Of a DNA stretch of 64,000 bases, positions 1 to 7,847 are shown piece after piece. The notes under the pieces are model-generated. The model was not told where the DNA came from and did no database searches. It saw only the letters and a program-made list of their open reading frames with translations. Every line of letters starts with the position of its first letter. Position 1 is the stretch's first letter. The stretch lies in contig CAVQVR010000013.1 of assembly GCA_963717195.1 (NCBI GenBank), positions 248,001 through 312,000 of the forward strand, in the 5' to 3' direction. The translations under genes were made by a program, and so were the position numbers. Source of the stretch: JACDAE01 sp963717195. GTDB lineage: Bacteria > Chloroflexota > Ktedonobacteria > Ktedonobacterales > Ktedonobacteraceae.

Positions 1-2402
1 AGCCAATTGTTCTTTTCGTCAGGATGTAGCTCTTGCCAATCGATAGCTGAAAGTGTTGATTTTGTCGCTAGAAACGCTAACTTCTCCTCTCGACGCGAGT
101 ATTCCGGAACACGATAATAGTAGAGGGTCTTTGATGATTTCCTTGCATTCCGTATCGCAATAGTAATTCCGACTCCCACCTGAATACCAAAAACATTATG
201 AGTAGTACCAGAAAGTTTTGGATTTTTACGAACGTCTCCATGCAAATCAAGGTGATATATTTCTGTGAAATCCTGTAGCAGATGTTTTCTCATACCATCG
301 AAAGTGATTTTTTCAATAAAAGAATTATTTGATACGAGGCAAACAATGCCATCCCGTCCCTGCAAACGATCTATAGACCAGCGAAAAAATTTGATATAAG
401 CATCGGAAAGCTTATTTCTATTAGTAGCTTTCGAGTCTCGAACGTAAGTTTCACTAATACGCTGGTCAATCACTGGATATTTTCGGTTCTTGTTATTATC
501 ATTCTCACTGCTTTGTCCTACATTGTAGGGGGGGTTCCCAATCACCACCATAACTTGTGCATCCTTCTCCTTCTGCACACGTTCAGTATTCTGCTCCACG
601 AACAGCGGCAATTGGCGTCCCTCGGCCAGCTCCAACGTGTCAACAAAGCACACGCCCTCGAATGGCTCGTATTCACCCATCTTTGTATAATACTCGTGTT
701 CGATGTTCAGGGAAGCGATATAGTATGGTAGCAACATGATCTCGTTGCAGAAGAGATCGTGCTGGTATTTGTACTTCAGCCTGTGCGGCGGGATATGGTG
801 CTGCATGAGATTAACGATAAAGCTGCCTGTGCCCGTCGCGGGATCGAGGATCTGCACGCCTGGCTCGTCGATGGATGTGTTGAACTCGCGTTTTAGCACC
901 TCTTCCACGCTGGCACACATGAAGTCAACGATCTCTTGTGGCGTGTAGACAATGCCATAGGTGTCGGCACGCTTGACGGAATAGCCCTGGAAGAAGCGCT
1001 CGTAGACGGTATTGAGGAAGTGTTGGCGCTCGGACCAGTTCTCAATGCCTTTCGCTGCCGCTTCAATGGCGACGTAGAAGCGGTCGAGCGATTGAAGGAA
1101 CTCGTTGCGGTTGAATGAGCGGCTGGCGAGCTTATCAATCACCTTCTCGATCTCAGCGGCGATGACGTTGCGGCGCACAAAATCGTTGTTGTTGAAGATG
1201 GTACGAAACAGGCGCTCGGTCAACATGTGCTGGATGAGCATTTCTTTGATTACGTCGGTGCTGATTTTGGGATCAAGCGATGTGCGACAGAGTTCTGTAA
1301 AGGTATCGAAGGCCGCGATGAAGCTCCTGTTCTCTTTATATCCACGGTCGATAATGTCAAGTAACGCTTTAGCATGTTCAGGGATACGTACTTTGAACTC
1401 CTGCACGGCGGTCGCGAAGTTCTCAATATCGGGTTCGGTATAGGTAAAGAACGTTTGCAGCAGGTCGCCGACATCGGTTGGTTTTTGCAGGTCATAGTCG
1501 GTCGGGTAGCGTTTCTTGCCTTGATAGAGGACTGCTTTGCGCGTGTTTTCAAAGATGGTATTTTTGAGTGGATAGCCATCATTAATCTTCTTGCGGATCT
1601 CGCGTTCAAGGTCGCTTTTCGGGCCTTTAGCTTCCCAATAGCCGCGTGGTAATAGATTGCCATCGCGCACCACGCCATCGGGGCGTATACCTTTGTCTAT
1701 GGTCTGCTCAGGTATCAACGTCCATTTGATGGATTGAGCTGTATCCGCGAGCAATTCCTGGAAGGCGGAGCGCAGGGCCAGTTCGTGTTCTGCCTTGCCT
1801 TTATACTCTTCCAGCTTTTTATAGTAGCGCTCGATGGCCTTTTTGAGGACAGGTGCGTTGAGCGTAGGTGCACTTAACATCGGTTTATTCGCAGCCTCCT
1901 CACCACGTTTCACGCTCGTTTTCTTTTGAGACGGGGCCACAATAGCGCTCCCATCGAGTTGATCGGCCACCGCGCGAATCCCCTTGGCGATAGCAGTAAA
2001 TGCGGCATCGCGATTGGCCCATTGAGTGACCGCCTTTTTATTTGGCGGTAGAACAGAGAGTTGCCCGAATGGTGCGGCCTCCCAATCGCAGGGACGCAGG
2101 ATTATAGGAATGACGCGAGCTGTGCCTGCTGCGTGCCGTTGCATGGCCTTTTGCATTTCAACGCCGTAGCAGTAATCGGAGGCGATGAAGGCCGGGCTCA
2201 CCAGTAATAGTATTATACGCGCCGCCGCTAAATGTTTGTCAATTTCTGCTGTTCTGGAGCTGCCTGCGCTGATATCACGATGGTGCCAATCGCTGATGAT
2301 GCCTTGCCGTTTGAGTAGTGCGAGGTGATCGTTGAGTTTGTCGCGTAGCGTTTCGTCGTCGTGCGCGTAAGAGTAGAAGAGAGGAACGGCATTGGTTGGC
2401 AT
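1..2402 (-). CDS. TIR domain / PD-(D/E)XK nuclease / N6-adenine DNA methyltransferase fusion (3' end outside window)
   Basis: I checked the frame codon by codon: it is open from the ATG at 2402 to the left edge (800 codons, no stop). Residues about 7-140 form a TIR domain: LFYSYAHDDE at the start, SDWHHRDISAG, and SPAFIASDYCYGVEM, where Glu82 sits at the usual NADase glutamate position. Residues about 190-300 look like a PD-(D/E)XK nuclease, with RPD242G, then E257-A-K259. The rest is a gamma-type N6-adenine methyltransferase: motif I DPATGTGSF from residue 520 and catalytic NPPY at 623-626, preceded by a helical region. Nuclease plus methylase in one chain is typical of type IIG/ISP restriction-modification enzymes. 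No helicase motifs are visible between nuclease and methylase, and the target-recognition domain would lie beyond the edge. A TIR at the N-terminus suggests NAD+ depletion as a second line of phage defence; this is inference. No strong ribosome-binding site is seen upstream. Confidence 0.85.
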   Translation of the reverse strand, partial: MPTNAVPLFYSYAHDDETLRDKLNDHLALLKRQGIISDWHHRDISAGSSRTAEIDKHLAAARIILLLVSPAFIASDYCYGVEMQKAMQRHAAGTARVIPIILRPCDWEAAPFGQLSVLPPNKKAVTQWANRDAAFTAIAKGIRAVADQLDGSAIVAPSQKKTSVKRGEEAANKPMLSAPTLNAPVLKKAIERYYKKLEEYKGKAEHELALRSAFQELLADTAQSIKWTLIPEQTIDKGIRPDGVVRDGNLLPRGYWEAKGPKSDLEREIRKKINDGYPLKNTIFENTRKAVLYQGKKRYPTDYDLQKPTDVGDLLQTFFTYTEPDIENFATAVQEFKVRIPEHAKALLDIIDRGYKENRSFIAAFDTFTELCRTSLDPKISTDVIKEMLIQHMLTERLFRTIFNNNDFVRRNVIAAEIEKVIDKLASRSFNRNEFLQSLDRFYVAIEAAAKGIENWSERQHFLNTVYERFFQGYSVKRADTYGIVYTPQEIVDFMCASVEEVLKREFNTSIDEPGVQILDPATGTGSFIVNLMQHHIPPHRLKYKYQHDLFCNEIMLLPYYIASLNIEHEYYTKMGEYEPFEGVCFVDTLELAEGRQLPLFVEQNTERVQKEKDAQVMVVIGNPPYNVGQSSENDNNKNRKYPVIDQRISETYVRDSKATNRNKLSDAYIKFFRWSIDRLQGRDGIVCLVSNNSFIEKITFDGMRKHLLQDFTEIYHLDLHGDVRKNPKLSGTTHNVFGIQVGVGITIAIRNARKSSKTLYYYRVPEYSRREEKLAFLATKSTLSAIDWQELHPDEKNNW

Positions 2403-2621
2403 GAATGGCACTCCTTCATAACGCGGCTTCAGCACGGGTTAATAAATGGTACCCGTACACTGCAACCTCATGTAATTGACCGTGTATTTATAAATTCGGG
2501 ATTAGCGATTGTTACATCAGGATACCGTTATGTTGGCATTATTGTCAATAAGGAAGCGCTTCTGGTGCAGGGCTTGTGAATTATCCGTTCTCCTCGCGCC
2601 TGCGGCGCTTGCAAAAGGTTT

Positions 2622-2668
2622 TTTAATGGTGTGTTTTTCGGGCCGGGCCCGAAAAACACACCATTAAA
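2622..2668. repeat. Perfect palindrome, 23-bp arms, 1-nt centre
   Basis: The arms 2622-2644 and 2646-2668 are exact complements around a single G at 2645. Both ends are T-rich or A-rich (tttaatggtg outside, gggcc at the centre). As RNA it would be a very stable hairpin with U-rich flanks, so it could act as a bidirectional terminator. It is nearly identical to the palindrome at 2772-2822. Confidence 0.9.
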
Positions 2669-2771
2669 CCCAAAAGGGTCCACTAAGCGGGCCAAAACGC
2701 GGAGAAAAAGGATAATTCACAAGCCCTGCTTCTGGCGCACGACCTCCTCGCGCCTGCGGCGTTCGCAAAGG

Positions 2772-2822
2772 TTTTTAATGGTGTGTTTTTCGGGCTCGGC
2801 CCGAAAAACACACCATTAAAAA
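2772..2822. repeat. Second copy of the palindrome, 24-bp arms, 3-nt loop
   Basis: The arms 2772-2795 and 2799-2822 pair perfectly around tcg. The sequence matches the 2622-2668 palindrome except at the centre. The arms remain exactly complementary although the centre differs, which suggests either selection on the fold or recent duplication with centre-only change. Confidence 0.9.
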
Positions 2823-3027
2823 TCCAAAAAGGCCCGCGCAGCGGGCAGGACTCAGAGAGAAAAGGATAATTCACAAGCCCTGGCTTCTGGTGGTAATGCG
2901 GGGGTATAATTTACAATAATGCATATATGTTATACTCAGAGAGTGCTGAAGTGGTGTGGGGTTGCTCTGAGGCACAACATCGCAAGGCGCGTTCCTTCTC
3001 TCCCCCACCTTTCTTAAGGAGTGACTC

Positions 3028-3378
3028 ATGGGTAGGACACCAACGGGGGCGATTATCTGGAGCCTCAAACGATTTACCCAAAATGACAATCTGTGGGATC
3101 GTGTTTGTGCCAGATGTAAGCAGGTGACACCAGTTTTTGAATATGAACATCGAGATGAGCAGGAACGATCCCTCTTCAGCTATCTGTGTGAGGAATGTGC
3201 GCAGAAGAAGCTTGCGGAGTGGCTGCAAAGTGCGGCGAGCCCTGATTATGTGCATCTTGGTTATCAGACGGATTTTGATACGGCAACGGTCTTCTATGAA
3301 CAAAAAAATGATGGGGAGACGTTGATGATGTCACGCTGGAGCGCTGAGCAGCGGCGGCGGAGGTTACAGGGCAATTAG
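3028..3378 (+). CDS. Small zinc-ribbon protein of unknown function
   Basis: This is a 116-residue protein. The start is supported by a strong ribosome-binding site (taaggag, 8 nt before the ATG). It has two CxxC knuckles, CARC near residues 27-30 and CEEC near 54-57, as in a treble-clef or ribbon zinc site. The C-terminus is highly basic (RWSAEQRRRRLQGN), which would suit nucleic-acid or protein contact. It has no signal peptide or membrane segment, so it is probably cytoplasmic. It stands alone between two repeat blocks. I do not recognise a named family, and a function cannot be given from the sequence. Confidence 0.7.
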   Translation: MGRTPTGAIIWSLKRFTQNDNLWDRVCARCKQVTPVFEYEHRDEQERSLFSYLCEECAQKKLAEWLQSAASPDYVHLGYQTDFDTATVFYEQKNDGETLMMSRWSAEQRRRRLQGN

Positions 3379-3435
3379 AGGTAGGGAGCAGGAGATTTCT
3401 CTCCCTGACACTTTTTGAACCAACCATCCAACCAG

Positions 3436-3769
3436 GGTAGGGAAGCCATTTAGGACTCTGTTGGGAAAACGGTAATGATGTTCGGATCGTACCCAAATGG
3501 CACGATGCAATTTCGACATATAGGACAAAAAGCGCATGCGTCTTTACGAATATGCAGAGATCCGAAGAAGAAATGGAAGATGAGATGTTTCATTTCTTGC
3601 CTTCTGCGCCTTTCTCCCGACGAGATTGGCCCAATATTGATGAGTTTATCTTGTCAGTACTGTTTTCCCAACAGAGTCATTTAGTATTCTGTGGGGACTG
3701 TCACCGCACTCGATCAGTCACTGCGCTCGATCAGTCACCGCCCCCGGAATACTAAATGGCTTCCCTACC
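3436..3769. mobile_element. MITE-like element with 18-bp terminal inverted repeats
   Basis: The ends 3436-3453 (ggtagggaagccatttag) and 3752-3769 are perfect inverted copies. A second inverted pair lies inside: 3454-3470 against 3662-3678 (17 bp). A third foldback joins 3679-3689 to 3747-3757. Short direct repeats of ctcgatcagtcac lie near 3709 and 3726. The 334-bp length, nested inverted repeats and lack of a convincing gene fit a non-autonomous element. I see no clear target-site duplication, which leaves the transposition route open. Small ORFs at 3475-3684 and 3552-3755 have no recognisable domain and I do not call them. Confidence 0.65.
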
Positions 3770-3817
3770 TCGATTGCACCCTTTTTGATCTTCAGATTTA
3801 TTTTTTAAACAACATTC

Positions 3818-3888
3818 TCGCGTCCAGCGATTCATCTAATCGGAACGTTCTCGATGAATCGCTGGACGCGATAAATCGGGTCCCTACG
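3818..3888. repeat. 19-bp inverted repeat followed by dispersed gtccctacg motif
   Basis: The arms 3818-3836 and 3853-3871 pair perfectly around a 16-nt loop. The right arm runs into gacgcgataaatcgggtccc at 3865-3884, followed by tacg. Close relatives of this tail lie at 29849-29872 and 50094-50116, so this is a member of a dispersed intergenic repeat family. It sits just downstream of the GH43 gene, where it could also stop transcription. Confidence 0.75.
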
Positions 3889-3936
3889 GTGATTGGTGTA
3901 TTTCAGACGTAAGATGATTGTTTCTCTCTCAATCCT

Positions 3937-5376
3937 TTATCGAACGTAGGGCCATCCCTGGGAGTCCCAGCCGAGCAGGTTCAGGCCGAGGGTGGGAGAG
4001 CCGTTATTGTTGCCGTTGTAATAATGGTAGACGAGCAGATCGCCGTCTGAATCATGCATTACGCTGTTGCCGCCTGGTCCAACAATGTTGCCGTGGCCGC
4101 TGAGAAGAATGGTGCCGCCACCCTGGAGCATGTTGATACCACCTTGATCGATGTAGGGGCCAGTGATGCTGCTCGCACGCCCAACTACGATGTGGTAGGT
4201 ACTATTTACTCCGCTGCAACATGCGTCAAACGAGGCGAACAGGTAATAATAGCCGCCGTGTGGGTAGATGTAGCCACCTTCAATGCCTTTGCTCGTATCA
4301 AAGCGAACTGCCAGGTGGTAGCGTGTCTGATTGGAGGCCAGTTGTTTGCCAGTTGCGGGATCGATCTGGATGAGGTGGATACCATCCCAATAGGAGCCGA
4401 AGTTGAGCCAGTAGTGGCCGGATGAGTCGGAGCTCAGAGCGGGATCGATGGCGTTATAGCCGGAGCCAGGACTGGAGGTATAGACGATCCCCTGATCAAC
4501 CCAACTGCCAGGAGCTGCTGTTGAACTGGTGGCGAGGCCGATGGCTGATCGTTCGGTTCCGAACGACGAGGCGGCATAGTAGAGCCAGTACTTCCCATTA
4601 TGATAGGAGACGTCAGGAGCCCAGAGAACTCCATTGCCGCCGTTATAGCTGCGGGTCCATGAGGGGATGGTACTGAATGCTGATCCCGCGTTATTAAAGT
4701 GAATGCGGTCAGTAGAGGAGCGCATTTCAATTCCTGAACCGGAGGTGGTGGTGCTAAACACGTAATAGGTGCCATTGGAGGTCCTAATCATGGATGGGTC
4801 GTGTACCGTGATGTCGCCGGAGACAGCGCCAGGGTTGGGATAGGATGTTCCTGCCCATACAAGTTTCCAGAGGTGATCACCCGTGCCGTTGTCGGTCCAT
4901 TGGAGCGCTGCGGCCCCGGCAGTGCGGGAGGCACCGGAGATGCCAAGAACTAAGCCACTGTTCTGATTGACGATCTTGTAGTACCCATTGCCCGCACCGA
5001 CAAACTGCCAGAGATGGTCCCTGGTTCCGTTGTCGGCCCATTGAAGGGCAGCGGCCCCGGGAGTTGTGGAAGCGCCACTGATGCCCAGTATCTCCCCACT
5101 ATTCATATTCTCGATCTTGTAGTTGCCGCCGCCATCGGATATGAAGTGCCAGAGTTGATTGGCGCCCCCAGTGCTGGGCCATTGGATGGCAGCGGTCCCG
5201 GCACTTTTGGAGGCACCGGAGATGTCCAGAGCCAATCCGCTGTTCTGGTTGACGATCTGGTAATTAGAGGTTGTGTCGAGGGTTGTAGCGGCAGCGTGCA
5301 CTGTCTGGCGTGGTATGGATACAGCCAGGCTGATGAGAGCAGCGAGCATCGCTACGATGATAATGAAACGTTTCAT
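3937..5376 (-). CDS. Secreted GH43 endo-1,5-alpha-L-arabinanase with N-terminal ricin-type lectin (CBM13) domain
   Basis: This 479-residue protein starts at an ATG with aaagga 9-10 nt upstream. Residues 1-29 are a Sec signal peptide. Residues about 35-172 are a ricin-type beta-trefoil of three repeats, each with an NSG..L.ISGAS core and a closing QW or LW. The catalytic part, from about 186 to the end, is a GH43 five-bladed propeller: D193 in VHDPSM (base), D311 in AIDPAL (pKa modulator) and E366 in GIEGGYIY (acid). It would cut the alpha-1,5-arabinan backbone of pectin outside the cell, with the trefoil holding the enzyme on polysaccharide. A GH127 beta-L-arabinofuranosidase at 27082 and a sugar-binding lipoprotein at 7848 fit the same diet, but they are not in one operon. 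Confidence 0.92.
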   Translation of the reverse strand: MKRFIIIVAMLAALISLAVSIPRQTVHAAATTLDTTSNYQIVNQNSGLALDISGASKSAGTAAIQWPSTGGANQLWHFISDGGGNYKIENMNSGEILGISGASTTPGAAALQWADNGTRDHLWQFVGAGNGYYKIVNQNSGLVLGISGASRTAGAAALQWTDNGTGDHLWKLVWAGTSYPNPGAVSGDITVHDPSMIRTSNGTYYVFSTTTSGSGIEMRSSTDRIHFNNAGSAFSTIPSWTRSYNGGNGVLWAPDVSYHNGKYWLYYAASSFGTERSAIGLATSSTAAPGSWVDQGIVYTSSPGSGYNAIDPALSSDSSGHYWLNFGSYWDGIHLIQIDPATGKQLASNQTRYHLAVRFDTSKGIEGGYIYPHGGYYYLFASFDACCSGVNSTYHIVVGRASSITGPYIDQGGINMLQGGGTILLSGHGNIVGPGGNSVMHDSDGDLLVYHYYNGNNNGSPTLGLNLLGWDSQGWPYVR

Positions 5377-5605
5377 AGAGTAGAATCCTTTCCACTTCTT
5401 GAATGTAGAAACATCCCTGTTGTAATATTCTCCAGAGGTTAAAGTTCGTCAGCGGTTGGTTGGTATTTTTCTCTTGAACTCCTTTCTGAATTCCTTCTTT
5501 GCGCTTGAGCTGTTTTCCACTGAAAAGAATGATTAACAGGTCTATTAAAAAGATGAGATAGTTATAGTATAATGGTTGATTTATAGATGTCAACGGAGGT
5601 ATTCA

Positions 5606-5647
5606 TTTTTTTGCACCGTTGGTAAGATCCCCGACGGTGCAAAAAAA
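5606..5647. terminator. Bidirectional intrinsic terminator
   Basis: A 14-bp stem (5606-5619 with 5634-5647) is built from gcaccgt/acggtgc with a run of seven T on one side and seven A on the other. It lies downstream of the minus-strand chemoreceptor gene that ends at 5732. The remainder of 5377-5731 holds no gene. Confidence 0.85.
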
Positions 5648-5731
5648 GAATCGCACTCCTCCTACCTGGGCATGGGGAATGGCGAGTATGGACTATCCGA
5701 GTCCCTACCCAGGTGCGGGTGGTGCCGAAAA

Positions 5732-7732
5732 TTATCTTTGTGCTGGTGGATGCAACTGGCGAGATTGAGCAGGTCTCGGCGTAGGTGGGAGTGGAGATGA
5801 TGGTGATGTAGGACGAGGAGACACGTCTTTGAGGGAGGAAGGTTGCTCCTCGCGCAGTTTAAAGGCTCCGACTGAGGCACGCAATTGTTCGACCAGTTGC
5901 ATTAATCTCCACATGGTCTGGGAGGCGTCGCGCGAGCTATCACTATTCTTACGGGTTTCATCGGAAACGTCCTGTAAAATCTGCAGAACCTCCTTTGACA
6001 ACAATGATTGTTGAGTAACCATGGTATTGATGCTTTCGATAGCCTGTGCCTGCCGTTCTACGCCCTCGAAGATGGAGCCAAGAGCCTTTCCTGCCTGTTG
6101 AGCCAGGTCGGTACCATGCGCGGTTTCATGCTCAGTATCGCGCACTAAATCCGCGACATTGCTAATATTTTCGTTCACGGTACGGACCAGGGAGGTGATC
6201 ATGCTAGCCTGATCTTTTGTTTGTTCGGCCAGGCGGCGAATATCGGAGGCGACAGCGGCAAAGCCAGTGCCATTTGCACCAGCCGTTGCTGCTTGAATGG
6301 TGGCATCTAATGCCAGGCGGTTAGTATGATGAGCGATGTTGGAAATGACGGAGACAATATTATTGATTTCGCGCGAGTTATCCCTCAGCAGTTGAACTTT
6401 CCCGGATGTTGTTTGCACATTATCATAAATATGTTTCATTCCCGTGACTGCTTGTTGTACTGCGCCACGCCCATTATAGGCGGTCTGACGCGTTTCGAGG
6501 GCGAAGTTATAGAGTATGCGTGTGCGTTCGGTGACTTTATGGGTGGAATCGGCCATCTGTTGGGTTGAGGTGACTGCATTAATCATTTCCTGGATCTGGT
6601 GGTCGTTGATCTTGACGAGTTCTGACATGCGAGACTGTGTGGTAAAGGTCAATATTTCCACCTGGTGAGTGACATGTTTGACACGTATCACCAGGTTGCT
6701 CAATTCGCGGATCATAAAATTAAAGGAGTTGGCAAGGAAGCCCAGAGCATCGTTTGACACTTCTGCCTGCCTGCGTAGATCTCCTTCACCGATACTACTG
6801 ACGTCGGAGATGAGTTTGTCAACACGGGCCTGCAAGAAATCACGTTGCCCCTCCACGTCTTGCATAAGCCGAACGATACTATCGAGCATTGTATTCATGG
6901 AGGTCGCAACGGTATAAATTTCATCCCGGCTCGTGATGTTGGCGCGAGCATGGGTCTCACCACGGGCGATGCGTTGTGTAAGAGCGACGAGTTGACGCAA
7001 TGGACGTGTGATGGTCAGGTTGATCACGTAGCTGATGAGGAAGACGACCAGTGTACTGAAAAGAAAGGCGAAGATGGTGCCGAACAGGATTGGATTAATC
7101 TGACTCGTATTGACCTGAGCGACGACCTGACTGATGCTTTCTGTGAGTCCGACCAGGTTGTCGAGATTGCCTTTAAGGGGCAGGTAGAGTAAGTTAGCCT
7201 GGGCCTGGTCAACGGTAAATGTGGTTGCGTTGGCGTTTTGTTGCAGGTCATGCAAGGTGGTGTTCTGTGCCTGGACATAATTATTCCACTGTAAATTGAC
7301 GATAAAGAGCGTTGTATGCTGGCTCACGGAAGATTGATTTCCCTGTGCGTTATTTTGCAGGACATCGTGGACGCTCTTCATGGTACTGGAAGTGTTGATC
7401 TGATAATTTTGCTGATAAGAGGATAACTTCTGCTTAAAGTCGTTGGTCAGGTCAACGATTTCACGTTGAATCTGCACGGTTTGAGTTGGGGCGTTGATAT
7501 CGGTGGGCTGTAAGCCGGCCAGGAGAGCATTCATGCGCAGTAAGTCCGCTTGCATATCGGTAGCCAGTTTTACGGCGTCATTGCTGGTTTTGACGGTTTC
7601 ATTGATGTTAACTAATGTGCCAATATATGAGCCACCGAGGATAGCAATAACAATACCTGGGATGATGGCGATGAGGGCCGCCGCGACCAGGAGACGCCGC
7701 GAGATTGGCAGCGTAGTAAGGAAGTGAAGCAT
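5732..7732 (-). CDS. Methyl-accepting chemotaxis protein
   Basis: This 666-residue transmembrane chemoreceptor starts at an ATG with aggaga upstream. Membrane helices are at about 14-36 and 215-239. Between them is an about 180-residue extracellular helical sensor without a recognised ligand motif. A HAMP domain follows at about 240-293, then a second HAMP-like stretch to about 355, and a methyl-accepting signalling domain from about 380 to 630. The hairpin tip region reads RLALDATIQAATAG, then GTGFAAVASDIRRLAEQT. In most receptors the tip reads more like ALNAAIEAAR, so contact with CheA/CheW may be altered. The C-terminus is a proline-rich tail, not a CheR-binding pentapeptide. No che genes or flagellar genes lie nearby, so it may serve gliding, pili or a non-motility signal path. 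Confidence 0.9.
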   Translation of the reverse strand: MLHFLTTLPISRRLLVAAALIAIIPGIVIAILGGSYIGTLVNINETVKTSNDAVKLATDMQADLLRMNALLAGLQPTDINAPTQTVQIQREIVDLTNDFKQKLSSYQQNYQINTSSTMKSVHDVLQNNAQGNQSSVSQHTTLFIVNLQWNNYVQAQNTTLHDLQQNANATTFTVDQAQANLLYLPLKGNLDNLVGLTESISQVVAQVNTSQINPILFGTIFAFLFSTLVVFLISYVINLTITRPLRQLVALTQRIARGETHARANITSRDEIYTVATSMNTMLDSIVRLMQDVEGQRDFLQARVDKLISDVSSIGEGDLRRQAEVSNDALGFLANSFNFMIRELSNLVIRVKHVTHQVEILTFTTQSRMSELVKINDHQIQEMINAVTSTQQMADSTHKVTERTRILYNFALETRQTAYNGRGAVQQAVTGMKHIYDNVQTTSGKVQLLRDNSREINNIVSVISNIAHHTNRLALDATIQAATAGANGTGFAAVASDIRRLAEQTKDQASMITSLVRTVNENISNVADLVRDTEHETAHGTDLAQQAGKALGSIFEGVERQAQAIESINTMVTQQSLLSKEVLQILQDVSDETRKNSDSSRDASQTMWRLMQLVEQLRASVGAFKLREEQPSSLKDVSPRPTSPSSPLPPTPRPAQSRQLHPPAQR

Positions 7733-7847
7733 TGTTCAGTCTCCTTTTCTCAGAGAACGCATCTCTGTTACCTGGGTGTTCAGGGTGTAGCGTAGTAAAA
7801 TTTTAGCAGTTAGACTGTGTGATAGAGATAGCAAGAGACCGAACGTG

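Larger units (their letters stand above)
2568..2882. repeat. Tandem palindrome-bearing repeat modules (MITE/REP-like)
   Basis: A 19-bp sequence (cagggcttgtgaattatcc) at 2568-2586 recurs inverted at 2710-2728 and again at 2864-2882. Each inverted copy follows a GC-rich stretch containing ctcgcgcctgcggcg (near 2592 and 2748) and a large central palindrome. The short string gcttctgg precedes or follows each boundary (near 2558, 2729 and 2883), so the block is about one and a half to two copies of a 155-160 bp unit. The ORFs crossing it are mirror translations of the palindromes. It lies between the start of the TIR fusion gene (minus) and a plus-strand zinc-ribbon gene. The rest of 2403-3027 shows no gene. 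Confidence 0.8.

Noticed and set aside
2871..3303. Minus-strand frames at 2871-3089 and 2911-3303
   Set aside because: They run antisense through the palindrome block and the zinc-ribbon gene, with no ribosome-binding site or domain.
3475..3755. Two small plus-strand frames inside the MITE-like element
   Set aside because: They read through nested inverted repeats, lack a good start site and have no transposase or other domain.
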